A DNA stretch of 64,000 nt from Orthonyx spaldingii (lineage: Eukaryota > Chordata > Aves > Passeriformes > Orthonychidae): the NCBI GenBank assembly GCA_013397795.1, contig VZTJ01004489.1, positions 436,659 through 500,658 on the forward strand. The letters are read 5' to 3'. The notes under the pieces were generated by a model. It worked only from the letters and a program-made list of their open reading frames with translations, was not told where the DNA came from and searched no databases. The translations under genes and the position numbers were made by a program. Below are positions 35,166 through 47,165 of the stretch, piece after piece; positions within the stretch are counted from its first letter, which is position 1; each line of letters opens with the position of its first letter.

Positions 35166-37493
35166 CCTCAAACATCTCAATTTCCATTTCTCCATTTTTT
35201 TCTGATTTTGTATTTTCCCCCTCAAGCAAACTTCTGGCTCCAATTCTATTTTCCTTTCTTGACACTCTTCATTATTTGATCTTTAAATATTCAGAAAAAT
35301 CAATGAATGGCAATATATCATTGTGGAAAAAACTGTTGCAGTTGGATGGTGCGACATAATTTCATTGCTTATTGTGTTAGAGATGATTCTGTTTTATCAG
35401 TTTGTGAATAGGTTACCCTTTTCCAAATCCTAGGAGGTCTTTTTTTCTTTAGCTCACAATTGATCATGTAAGTTTAATACTATTTATTTTCATTTTTTCA
35501 GATTAGGCTCCTTTTCAGGGGGAAAAAGAGGATGTTGAATTCTCTCTGGGTAAATTTATAGAATTTGCCAGTGTGCAGCCTCTCCAAGTTTGGACTAGAA
35601 AAAATGTGGAAATGTTAAAATGTCATCCAAGACAGAAAAGAAGTGGAGGGATTACTTTCAAGCACAGTTATAAGAAACAAAATTGATCTTTAAAGATGTA
35701 CTATCCCCTACAATTTTTGGGGAGGTTGTTATAACCAAAACCAGCAAACTCCAGATGTAAACTATTGATGAGACCAATGTTAAATGGAGAGTTTGTTTTG
35801 GAGGATGATTTCATGCTCAAAGGCATTACTCTCAAAAGCACACAATGTTACTAGTAACAGGAGATATAACACCTCACTTGACATCATTGCATTGTTTCAT
35901 GAACAGTGCTTTTGTTTTATCTCCATGCCGGTCTGGGAATATCTCTTCTTTACAGGTTAAAATTATAACGTGCTGGCATTTAGCTGGCATCTTCTTGTTT
36001 TCTTAGTTTAAAACCATGATCAGAGCATTTTGCTTTGGAGTAACAATTTGATTTAATGATACCAGCACTTATATTCTTCATAAATGTACTAGCAACTTTT
36101 ATGCTGTGTAGGTACATTTCAATTTGGTGAGAATTGGCTCATTTCATTTTCCCATTTAGTGCCATTCAAATGAAACTACAGGGTCATATATATGGTTCTG
36201 TATAACCATTATGGATGGGAGAGAGAAGGATAGTCCTAACCTCTCTTTTCTGTAGTCTGTTTTGTGGAAAACATACTAGGTTTATTACAGTGATAACAGT
36301 GTTCTATTTTTTCCTTGTCTTTCACCTCCTTTTTCTCTTCATGCAAGTCGGATGTAAGACACAGACTTTTTTGTTTGTCATTTTTCTAGTAATTTTTTCC
36401 TGTCTATCTTTGATGGGAAGCTGCAATGTTATTGCTTGCCAGCAACAGTCAAATCTTAATGAGGTATTTGAGAAGTCCCAGTGGAGAACCTGCCACATGT
36501 AGAGAAAATATAGAATAAATGCAGGAAATACGCAGGCCAGTGCTTTGTTTTATGGATTGTCCTGTCACACATAACACAGAGCTATTCATTTAGTCATTTG
36601 TATGACTGTTCTTGATGAATATCTTTTGATAGTAAATTTCTCATAGGAAACTAAGTAGTTGGTTTCATCCAGGCATTTGAAAAGAGCAGCCTTGTCTTCT
36701 GAGAAACGTCATATCCATTTTAGAGATTCATTCCCAGTTCTAAACTTAATTGATCATGGATTAATTTCTGTTTCTACAGTTTTTTGGCAACGTTTTCTTT
36801 CTGAACTCTACTTTTGAAGTCTGTTGGAGTTTGAGTAGTGAAGGATCAGAAGCTGAAGCTTCCCTCCCTCCTTTTTTTTTTTGGTCAAGGTGCTTTTCCT
36901 GCTGCTGATTTCTGGACTTTGACAACTACTGAGCTTCCAGAAAACCACTGCATGCTAACACCCTTGAAATACTAAAACTAAAGCTAACTTGTGCAGCTGT
37001 AGTGCCTTAGATAGTCTGAAGGGTGACTTGCTTTCTGTATCAGGGTTATGCTCACACTACTCTGGCAAACTGTAAAGGTAAACGCCCAAAGAGGGGAAGG
37101 CAATGGCTGTAGGGTGAGCTGTAAATACAGCAGTCTGTGAATCAAGCCACTCTCCCTCTCCCACCCTTTCTAGAAATCTATCAAGCTGGCAGGCTGCCCT
37201 GCTTGAAATAAATGTGGAAAATATTATGTAACTTTGCCCTGTGTGCTGCGCTGACAGCGTAGGCACTAGTCAGGTTTTAGTTACACTATCTGCCGTGGCT
37301 ATTTTTGGTGACCAAAGGCTTCTCTCTTTAAATTTATGTCTGTATTTCCTTTGCTCCCACCCTCCCATTTATGCTTTTATTTTTTTTTTCCATTGACAAC
37401 AGAATGCAACTCAGCTTCTGCAAACAGAAAAACAACTTCAGTAAAGCTGTTTAAAGGCTATCGCCTTTAAAAAATAATAACCAATAGCCTTCA
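35166..37493. other. Unique AT-rich sequence, no gene seen
   Basis: No gene, RNA or named repeat. Sequence just before the first gap (37,260-37,490) is pyrimidine-rich with a few CpGs and a poly-T run at about 37,379-37,389. Confidence 0.55.
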
Positions 37494-37604
37494 CCCCCCC
37501 CCCCCCCACANNNNNNNNNNNNNNNNNNNNNNNNNNNNNNNNNNNNNNNNNNNNNNNNNNNNNNNNNNNNNNNNAAAAAAACCAAAGCCCCCCCCCCCCC
37601 CCCC
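37494..37604. other. Assembly gap (64 N) between two poly-C runs
   Basis: N fills 37,511-37,574. On the left is a run of 14 C (37,494-37,507). On the right, after a short A-rich segment, is a run of 17 C (37,588-37,604) followed by a CAA-type repeat. The complementary G runs can form quadruplexes, a common cause of read dropout. The true length is unknown, and the non-round gap size looks like an estimate from read pairs. A 125-codon minus frame that crosses the gap is an artefact. Confidence 0.95.
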
Positions 37605-40600
37605 GCAACAACGACAACAACAAAAAGCAAAGAAAAAACCCTAACAAACTGCTGGAGGAGGGATTTATTGCCTCTTGACTGTAGCCAAGCACTGAAACAG
37701 TCAGTCTCAGATCCCCTCCCCTAGAGTTATATGCTGTGTCAATACCTCCCTCTGCTGAGTGCTCTACATTCTTCCTCTCTTGCTTGACTACATTTTGCTG
37801 CGGCAGGACTTGCATAGACCAGAAGGAATCTGTGATACATCATAGAGCAGCCTGCTTGCTGCAACACAGCTGCCCTACTGAGATTATACCCTCTGGGGAG
37901 TGCATAAATTTTGCAGACCAAAATCTGAGATTAGGAAAAGATGATAATTTGGAGTCAGATGACTTTTAAAAATACTCTTTCAGGAACTCGTGTGATGGAA
38001 TTCAGTCATTGTCAAGGGACATTCTGCTTGAAGACAATTCTATTTGTGTGTGCCTTACAAATTCAATTTATTTCCTTCAGTTTTAGTCACTTAATTAGTT
38101 TTTGTTCTAGAAATAGTAAAATTACCGTGTGGTTTGTGATCCATTGTGCTGCATAAACTACCATGTAAGACTTTAAGTGTTGTGTTACTCAAACAGATTG
38201 AATTATTTTAATGATTGGAAAATCTATGAATCATCTCAACTACAACTGGTGTGGTTATTAGGGAGCTCAAAGTCAAGAGCTTAGTTTTTCAGAGGCTGTG
38301 GGATTAGGGACCCAAACCAGTAATTTCTCATCTCAAACCATCATACTATAAAGATTTTAAAGTGACCAACATGTTTTATTTGTCTCTGTTTCAGGTACCC
38401 CAAAGTGACATAACAAAAAGGGTAGTGATTTTGTTAGAGGTGAACGATTGAACTTAGTGGAGAATGGGGAAACTTCCAGATGTCTCAAGTTACACCCCTA
38501 ATTTTAGTAGGGGACTAAAAGCAAAAGGCCCTAATTCAAAACTAATATTTTTCTTTATCACTCCTTTGAAACTTTTGAACTGTCTGCCTGTGTTGTGGGA
38601 AAGGCTAATGCACTGCAAAGCAATAGCTGAACTACAGCAGTTCACAGCTTTTTTTAATTAATAATTTTTAATATTTCCTCATTATGTTCATCTGCTTCAG
38701 ATCAGATAAATTTTCCCTCTATTTGATGGCAGATGGCAAACAACCATTTTACATCAGCTTTGTTCTGGAAGAAGTACAAATCAGGTCACTCCTACTAGCC
38801 TTTTTCAACTGAACTTTTTAATGTCTTCAGGGAAGTTTGGTAATGTTGGAGGTGAGAAGAATAATAAGGAATAAGAAAAAAAACGTAAATTCTGTGTACA
38901 GAAAATTGTTCTGATTGGATAGGGTTCAAAAAAATCACACAGACAAGAAGGTGCAGGAAGTAGCACAGCTGTAGGGAATAAAAACACTCAGGGGAAGGTC
39001 ATATAAGGTGGAGAAGGAATCATCATCACGTGATGAAGTTTTCAGGAAGGTGCTATTGTATGGAGACTAGTGACGAGAACTGACCTTAAAAAAGAAAAAA
39101 AAAAGGACTACTTGCAACAAAAATAATGGTAAGAATTAGGCTTTGTAGGAGGAGAGGAAGGTTTGACTTAGAGTTTGCTGTGAATTTGAGGTCTTATGGC
39201 TCTCGAAGATGGCTTTTCCTAGCAGAAGAAGACTTGGTCAAGAAAGCATGGCTTGAGGAAGGGCATCCAGCAGAGAAACAGAGATATCAATGATACTTGT
39301 GTAATTCATTAAATGTAACTTTTTTTATGGAGCTTTGCTCATTCTTAATTATGGTGCAGAATATTCCATCTTTTTTTGCCTCATACCTTGGATATTTATA
39401 ACTGGTAGAAAAATGCTAGCAAAGTTATTTGGTTTACAGAAGGAAAAGCTTGTCATGTAGTTGTACTTGACAAGTTTTCAAAATGATATGATCTGATATG
39501 AAGATTTTATTTGGATGTTAAGTCACTCATACACAGGTTTTATAAGATGCTGGCTGTGACCTGCTGAGACAAACCTGAGAAGCAGAGATGAAAAATTACT
39601 TAAATGGATATGAAAAAAGGGATTTTAACTATTTTTTTCTGGACTTCACTGGCATATTGGCTATGCCAAGATTTCTATCTGGATGTTATTACTGCTAAAG
39701 AAATAGGCATGTTTTTGGCCTCTTTTTTTTTTTTTTTTTGCCAGGCTGTAATGCACAAGAATGACTTAGAGAGAGACATGTAACTGACTGTAACAGTAAT
39801 TAAAGTATGAGCATTGCTGCACTTTGTGTTAGCTTATTCTCTGTGAGAGTTTTAGATGGTTGTGGTTAAGGTATGAGGTACCATTCTGTGCTTTTGAGTT
39901 TACTGAGATACTGCGAGCACTCAACTGAATGTCTCCTCTAAACAGAGCTAGATTTAGATGGGGGCAGACAGGCTACAAAATGTGCATCCTGGCTGTAGCA
40001 GGGCTGTCAGAAAAGCATCTGTAATGCTGTGGGTATGTAATTTGGAGTCAGCTGAGTAACAAGTCTAAAACGGTGACTCAATGGGAATCTGCTGCTGCTG
40101 GCTTTGGGTCTCAGGTGCTAGGTTCAGTTGTGTGAGCTCTGTAAAGCTTCCCCACACTCCTCAAGGCTCTTAGGAGATCTTTATGGGAGACAGATGAAAT
40201 GAGGATATGAAAGGCTGTGTACTCATAGCACAACTGAACTCAATTCACTTTTACCACTCTTTCAGACAAGAAAGTATATATTTACGTAGGGCTTTTTGCT
40301 TAACAGAGTGACCCTACAACAAGATGCTCCTAATGAAGCTACAGTTTTAGTATCAAAAATGTCTGGACTAGCTAGGCCTACAATGCAAGAAACACATGAA
40401 TCTTTAGAATATCTAGAGTAACTTGTTAGGGGCACATTTCTCTTGCAAAAGCAGTGCCACATGTCTATATTGCTTAGTTTGGAAAGTAAACTAAAAGACT
40501 GTAGGAGATGGGATGTGTATAAGAAGGGCTCATTATCAGTTATGCTAAATACTCAATGAAACCTGAGGCCGCAGAAATCTCCACTGGTTTCAAGTTTTCT

Positions 40601-42840
40601 TACAGACGAAACTTGGATCAGGTTCCTCGAGAGTTCAAGAATTTCTAAGCAGCAGACCAGCTGAATGCATAGAACTTGAATAGCAGCTTTACAGTACATG
40701 CTCAAAGCTCTTGCTATAAATTAATAAATTTCCACAGCACCCACGTGATTTAAAGAAGTTTGATTAAACCCCTCTTACAATTCAGTCCACAGGCAAACAA
40801 AAAGTGGATTTGTTGAGGATTTTAATATGGAGTGATGCGCTTAAACATTTCATGGGGTGATTAACCTCTATAGGTAGACCCTCTAGGTTCCTGTCTGACT
40901 TTTAAACATGCACAAACTTTTACAAATATTGTACTGAACAGGTCATCTCGGCAAAGTCTGGTGGTGGTGATGAGAATGAGATGAGCTGTCTGCAATGAAA
41001 GCTTTGTGACAACAATATAGGTCCTGATTTTGGTTTGTAAATTACTTTTTGTTTTAGTGTACTTGATCATTATACAGACAGGTGAGCTATTAAATGGAGC
41101 ATTTGCATATAATTGAAGATTTGCTCTGTAAAATCTATTATTTGAATCCTGGTGTTCTCACTGTTCCCTGAATCCAATGGCTGCAAAGCCTGGTAATATG
41201 TGTAGTGTTTAGGTGTGAATATTTGGGTGAATACATTTTAATGTACCTTCTCTACAAGTTGTTAATTTTTGGCAGGAGTCCTGTAGAAAAATGGGTGGCA
41301 TTATCACATGGAGTGGTTCATTTGGATGTATGTGTGTCTACACACACACGTCCTCTCCCCAGGTCCCCAAAGGAGTTATACAATGTACATGCACAGAATC
41401 AACAGGATGGCTCCTTCATTAAGTGACTGAAGAGGAAACCAGGAGAGTTAACTCCTGTTCCTGATTCTTTGAAACTTTCTGCCTGCAAATCTGAGAAATC
41501 CACTTAGGAAAACTGAGGCATGTGAAATCTATCAGTAAAACAGGAGACTAAGGTAAATTTGTGGTTGTATTTGAATAATTTAATCTGGCATGGAAAAATG
41601 TGTACATGTCTTAAAAATACTGTTAAAATTGACTTTGAAACCTTGAAATGCATGTCCAAGGACAGAAAATGCTTTAAAAATATGCTTCAGGATTATAAAA
41701 AAAAAATGTTGCTTTGACTGTTTTTCAATAACAAAAGCAAATTTGGCAGTATCAAAAGGCAGATTTGTACTTTTTCCATTAATTACTCTTGAAATGTTTG
41801 TAGAACTCTTTATCAAAACTTAACTTTTTTTGCTTGAAACATCCCTTTTTTGATATGGGGCAAAAGAGAAATGTTGCTTGTTCTCTGGTTTTTTTAATGA
41901 TGTTTCAATTTGTGTAATAGCATTCTACCAAAAAAGTCTTCCTTTCCAAAACCATCAGAGGACTGAAACTCCCCTTATTCTTTATTCCAATTAGTTATAG
42001 GGACATGTATTTACCACCTCTAAAAGCTTTGGATGCTCTGTTTTGGTTTTAGTATCAGTGCACTACCATAGGTCTGCTAGCTTCATGGGGGGGCATTATA
42101 TTCAATCATGAAGTCCTAGGAGTGCTAAGACTGGTGAAGCCTGATGGCCTATGGTTTTGTCTTGTTAATATGGCTTGGAAAGTTTTTGTGCACTGTGTGT
42201 TCATAAACTTTCTGTTTCCTTTATGTGCAGATTCCTGGGTGTCTTACATTGTGTGAGCTCATTGCTGCTTTTTCATTTAAATGTCTACCAGGAAGTGTCC
42301 CTGTTTCCTTCAGGGAAAGTTCCATGCATGCAAGAAAAAACTACTGCTAAGCCACTACTCCTGGTTAACTGCCTTAAAATAATAGCTAGGACAGTTTATT
42401 CTTTGTGTCTTTTCTCTGCTTAACTGCCCACCTTAAATATAAACTTTGGAATCCCCTAGGCCAGTTTAGGCCATGGGAAACGTGCCTTAAAACAGATGAG
42501 GTCAATACAGAACTGCTAGATCTTTGAACTTTTTTCCTTTTCCTGGGCCACAGAGACAACATATGTTGAAGTTTCTGTATAATTTTTTGAGTAATATTCA
42601 GGAATCCAATTTCTTCTTCTAAAGCAGAAATTCAGATGCTTAATGGATGACAGATGCCTAATGGATGACATCGCTTACTAGCTACAGCATTTAAATTCTA
42701 ATTGCAACTTGATCTGCTTCTCTTCTCTAGACCTTCCTCCAGCTGAACAATCTGTCACCTTGCCAGTCCTTTAGCAACTAGTACTTCAGTCACCTATTTT
42801 TGTGTGTCTGTTCCTCTGTCAACCCAGAGTTCCAACTCTG
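37605..42840. other. Unique AT-rich sequence, no gene seen
   Basis: About 5.2 kb without supportable genes. Holds a 17-base T run at 39,723-39,739, a (CA)n run of about five units near 41,340 and the tandem duplication at 42,633-42,668. TTATTTGTCTCTGTTTCAG near 38,395 is a good acceptor-like sequence followed by GTACCC, a weaker donor. Confidence 0.55.
42633..42668. repeat. Two-copy tandem repeat, 18-bp unit
   Basis: CAGATGCTTAATGGATGA (42,633-42,650) is followed directly by CAGATGCCTAATGGATGA (42,651-42,668), with one difference in 18. This is a recent local duplication. Confidence 0.9.
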
Positions 42841-43389
42841 GGCTTCCCAGCAGTGAGTTCTAGGAGGTGAAGCGACCGGCACCTGCCTGTCCAAACAGCA
42901 GGGTGTCCATTCTGCCTGTCTGGGTGGAAGGCGCTGGGCTGGCTTTGTGTTTATAAACTTGGATGGAGAACTGCACCTGTGTGGCTGCCAAGGTCAGGCT
43001 GCCTTTGGGAGAAAGTTTTATCACCACGGGCACCTGGCTTGGTGTAAGATTTAGGGACATGGCCTATCTTCGATGACATGGTTCTGGCAGTCTGAAAAGA
43101 CTTTGTTGCAAGACATTGGGCTGCAGAGTCTAACCAGGTGACAGCTTTGCTTTTTGATAGCTGTCGGAAACTTGGAATGGAGAAGCAAGTCTAAACTCAG
43201 TTTACTGCATCAGTGACTGATGTTAATACCTAATAAAATATAATGAATTTTTTCCCACTGATGCATACACTGCTTCTAAGGGGTTAAAGAGGTTAGAAAT
43301 TCCTTGCATTGTTTGTGTTTTGTAAAGCAAAACGGATCAGTTTTCACAGATCAGTACATTTTGACTTGGGTGAGGAGGGATGGCTGGGA
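42841..43389. other. Unique sequence with a GC-richer stretch
   Basis: The part at 42,845-43,060 is GC-richer and stays open for 66 codons on the minus strand. The product has no recognisable domain and there is no splice or promoter support, so no gene is called. Confidence 0.45.
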
Positions 43390-43735
43390 AGGCAGACCAG
43401 GTTGCTCAGGGCTTTATCCAGACAAATAATCAAAACTTCTATGGATAGGGACTGCACAGACACTTTGGTCAACTCACTTCACTCTCCTCATGGGGCGGAG
43501 AGTTTCTCCTAACATCTGACGTGAACTTCTGTGGTTTCATTTTATGCCCGTTGTCTCGTCATTCCAATACACATCACTGTACACTACCATGTTCCAGACC
43601 CTCAGCAACCTTGCCACAGGCATTGAGGAGCTCCTCAAAAACAACTCTTCTCCATACTGAGCAAACTTGGGTTTCTCAGCCTCTCCTTGCTGAACAAGTG
43701 CCCTAGTCATGGTGTCCCTCACACTTTTATTAACA
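43390..43735 (-). mobile_element. CR1 LINE 3' fragment
   Basis: The given strand shows antisense CR1 in order. 'accaggttgctcagggcttt' comes first, then 'ctatggatagggactgcaca', 'agagtttctcctaacatctg', 'ttatgcccgttgtctcgtc', 'aggagctcctcaaaaacaac', 'ctgagcaaacttgggtttct' and 'cagcctctccttgctgaaca'. It ends near the 'ccctagtcatggtg' stretch. The 3' terminal repeat is missing and both ends are blurred. It has no coding potential. Confidence 0.82.
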
Positions 43736-45182
43736 GAGGAGAGCTGAAGAAGAGAGCTCTTGAGGGGGTAAAAGCTAGAGGGACTTTGCAAAAAAGACTA
43801 GGGTAGATGGAAGGAAGAAAGAGCCTTAGAGAGTAAGAAGTCATTCTGCTAGTATTGTCTCCCACCCTTGAAAGACGTGGAGGGATTATTTGTAAAGAGG
43901 GGCTGAGACAGTCAGCAATAGAAGCTTAATGTGCTGATTGCAGGTGACACAGTGAGGAACAGAAGATAATGCATCTGGGAAAGTACATATGACACTTACT
44001 GGCAGGCTGAAAGGAAAGGTGGAGAAAGCTACGGGCTGGGCATTATTGTCCTTCTGCTGGACTTTGAGCTGAGGCTGAGATGACACAATGACTTGGTCAC
44101 AGTGATAACTGTAAGAACTGGTATAAATTTAATGAGGGTGTTTAAATACACAATAGTTCTTTGACCTGAGTTTTCTGTCCTTAGCTTTAGTCACAGGCTC
44201 AAGCTGCAGAAATCAATATATTTTCTCTTGTGTTGCTGAGTATTGAATGCCTGATTATATGCTACCCTTTCTCCAAATCTTGCAAGTTGGCACTTCATAT
44301 CATTGACCTAAATTTAAAATGAGAGACTTAGAAGTAACTCCAGAGGTTGCCTCTCAACTCTTCCAGGGCTTTGACACATCTCTGTAATGACAGTGTTATG
44401 TTGAATTCAGTTTGTTTCTTCTTATCCTACTAAGGTTTTATTTTGGTTAGAGTGCTCTGCTCTGGAATAATTGGAAGTAAAATTAGTCAATAAGATGTTT
44501 AAATGCTATATTACTTTGATCTCTTTAACAGTATTTTGAGTTGTACTTACATTAAGAGAACCATTTTGGAAGAGCACGTTACTGCAGGGTCTGACTAATG
44601 TAAGGGTTACATATGTTGGGTTATGTGGTATGTTTGAATGTTTTGTGGCAGTTTGTGGTCCCTTGATATCCATAAAATCACTGCTTGTACTCGTGACAGG
44701 ATTCCTAACATACATAAATAACCTGTGCTCCTTCTTTTTCACTTCCTGATGGGTAATGGGTATATTGCCTAAAACTCCAGATCCAGCAGAAGCAGCACAC
44801 TGGAAAATATAATTCTTCCTAGTGATTTGGGTAATAAAAATGTCAATCAGGCTTAGGCAAGGATGCTAAAGCTTTTCTATAGAAGTCTGCGTCACAGGAC
44901 AAATATGTGTGTGGGTTTTAACCCACACTGTTTCAAAGAGTTGCTTTGGCTGGATCAGAGAGAGAGTTTGAAGGGAAAATGTGTAAAAAAATTCTATAGA
45001 TGCTCTGAACAGCAGAGTAAAGGTCCAGGCTTCAGCAACTATTTAGAAGATGAAGACCTTCAATAATTTCTTATAATGACTGGCTTAACATGTGGACAAA
45101 TAGATGTCCTTTTGACATATATACATGCAAGTACAAAAATGTACTTCTGTTTCTGGTTTTCATCTATATAATCTATCTCACC
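43736..45182. other. Unique sequence, no gene seen
   Basis: No gene or recognisable repeat. Open frames are at most about 80 codons. Confidence 0.55.
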
Positions 45183-45580
45183 AGCCCTTGTTCTCGTGGG
45201 GCACTTCAACTTACTAAATGTCTGCTAGAAATACAGTACAGCAGAGAGGAAGCAGTGTAGGACGTTCCTGGAGTATGTGGAAGATAACTGCCTGACATAG
45301 CTGGCGAATGAACCAACCAGAGAAGGTGCCCTGCTCGACCTGTTTGCGAACAGAGAGGGACTTGTAGGTGATGTAATGGCTGGAAACTGACTTGGTCATA
45401 GCAATGGCAATTCTTGGAGAAGTAAGCAGAGGGATCAGCAGAACTGTCACCCTGGACTTCTGAACGGCAGAGTTTGGCCTGTTTGGGAGACTGGTTGACA
45501 GAGTTCCTTAGGAAGCAGTCCCAAAGGGCAAGGGAGTCCAGGAAGGCTGGTCATTATTCAAGAAGGAAATATTAAAGGTA
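45183..45580 (+). pseudogene. CR1 LINE ORF2 endonuclease fragment
   Basis: The plus strand translates, with in-frame stops and shifts, to the C-terminal half of the CR1 apurinic-type endonuclease. ALVLVGHFNLLNVC is followed by a stop, then STAERKQCRTFLEYVEDNCLT, another stop, NEPTREGALLDL, REGLVGDVMAG and LGHSNGNSW. The fragment ends with WSLFKKEI near 45,570. The family's catalytic GDFN and SDH motifs are degraded to GHFN and SNG. Both flanks break off into unrelated sequence, so this is an internal piece of an old copy. It overlaps in family position with the 22-kb remnant but lies in the opposite orientation. Confidence 0.88.
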
Positions 45581-46991
45581 CCTGGTTTTCTTTCTGCAAT
45601 CTGTTTTTCCCCCTGCTGCTTAGCCTCCCACTTGGCTATTGTTTCTCCCTGAAGAAGCATGTTGGCTCTGCAAATTTACCTGCTCCCATGACTGTATGCA
45701 TCATGATTATTGGTGTATCAGAATGGTCTTGTATTTTCTCTGCTTATGGATATAGTAGAGAAAGTTGCCCAAGGGTTAACCTGAAGAAAATAGTTCTCAA
45801 GATCTGACAGGAAACTTCATGACTTGCTGGAGGCCTAAATCTGTCTAAATTGCTCATCTGAAGCACTAACTGCAAAGATATGAAGAAACATACTGGGCTT
45901 TGAAAAAGGCTTTTGAACCCTTTATTTTATAGATAGTGTCTTTGAATTCAGTGGAGTTACCCCACTCCACCATGAAAAAGGAAGATGTGTGAATGCGACT
46001 GGTCAAATTTTTTTCTTTGGAGTAAGAGTTCTGCTTCTTCAGTATGTGGTTACATACTGTGCTGACTGTATAAAAATGTCAAGTGTTTTATTCCCTTTCT
46101 AAACTGGTACACTCCAGAATGATGATCAAAAGAATTGTTATCTTGATGGTCTCAGAATCCCTGTGCAAGCAGATCTTTGGGTATGGCCCCCTGCTGTTGT
46201 CACCCATCTTTACAAGGACAATAGCTAAGCTTATTGGTAGATGCTTTGCAATCTGCAGGCACTTGGCTACATATTCATGATTTCTCACTTAGGCAAAATG
46301 AGGATGTCTCAAAAGCTCTGCTGAAGTGAAATGGGAACAGGAAACCAAAACTGAGCCCATGTGCTCTGGTGTCATCTTTAATCTGTTTACATCTAATAGA
46401 CCTGTTTCTACTGAAGCTGATGAAAAAATTGATTTGCTTAATGGAATATATTTGTCTTAATTATATACTTGTTTTAATTATGTGTTCTGAATCTATTATC
46501 ACCTACTTCTCGAAATCCCCAAGTGGGTGAGATTTTGTTGTGCTGTTCACTGTAAAAGCAAATACATGAAAGCAAGATTGTACCCCGGGCTGCTCAGAAT
46601 TTCAGCACTGTCATTTGACAAGTGGATAAGTTGAGGGGAGCAGGCACCCCCAAGTTCCCCTCTCCCTGCCCATTTTTCTCTTTTTCTTTTTTTTTTTTTC
46701 CTTTTTAAGATTTAAAGATTTAAAAATCTGGAGCAACTGTTAATTTTGGATCACATTTGGTGATTATTTTTTTAAAAATAGGAGTCTTTTGCAGTAGCAT
46801 TGGATGAACTACAGTTTCATTGCTAAGGCAGAGCATAAAATATACTTCTAGCTTCTCATTGAGTCAATGAGTTTATACATTTAAAGAAAAAAATTCCATC
46901 ACTTTCCATTTCTGTCTGTGTGTGAACATTTATATGAAACCTTTGTCTTTCCTACATTCTATCAATCATATTGATGTTGCCACCAGCTGGC
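45581..46991. other. Unique sequence, no gene seen
   Basis: No gene seen. A T-rich tract lies at about 46,675-46,705. Confidence 0.55.
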
Positions 46992-47165
46992 CGAGGTCTA
47001 GTTTCCATTGCTGTTCTGGTAGGGGCCGTTCAAGAGCCGCTGTGCCCTGTACAGCGTGGACACAGCCCCTCAGGGGTGACTGTGCCGTGAGCAGCACGGT
47101 GTGGGCACGCGGCGTTTCCACACCAGCCCATGACCTCACGGGTGTGAAACTGCACACGGAAACCG
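46992..47165. promoter_or_regulatory. Isolated CpG cluster
   Basis: Twelve CpG dinucleotides fall within 174 bp and the sequence is GC-rich, against near-absence of CpG in the flanking kilobases. A 102-codon plus frame and a 67-codon minus frame cross it without recognisable motifs. It is too short for a classic CpG island. Options are an unmethylated regulatory element or orphan promoter, a young GC-rich repeat not yet decayed, or an unrecognised exon. Composition is the only evidence. Confidence 0.4.

Noticed and set aside
37438..37815. 125-codon minus-strand frame
   Set aside because: It runs through the 64-N gap and homopolymer C/G runs, so it is an assembly artefact.
42860..43060. 66-codon minus frame with protein-like composition
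   Set aside because: No domain recognised, no splice sites at its ends, and the GC-richer composition alone lowers stop frequency.
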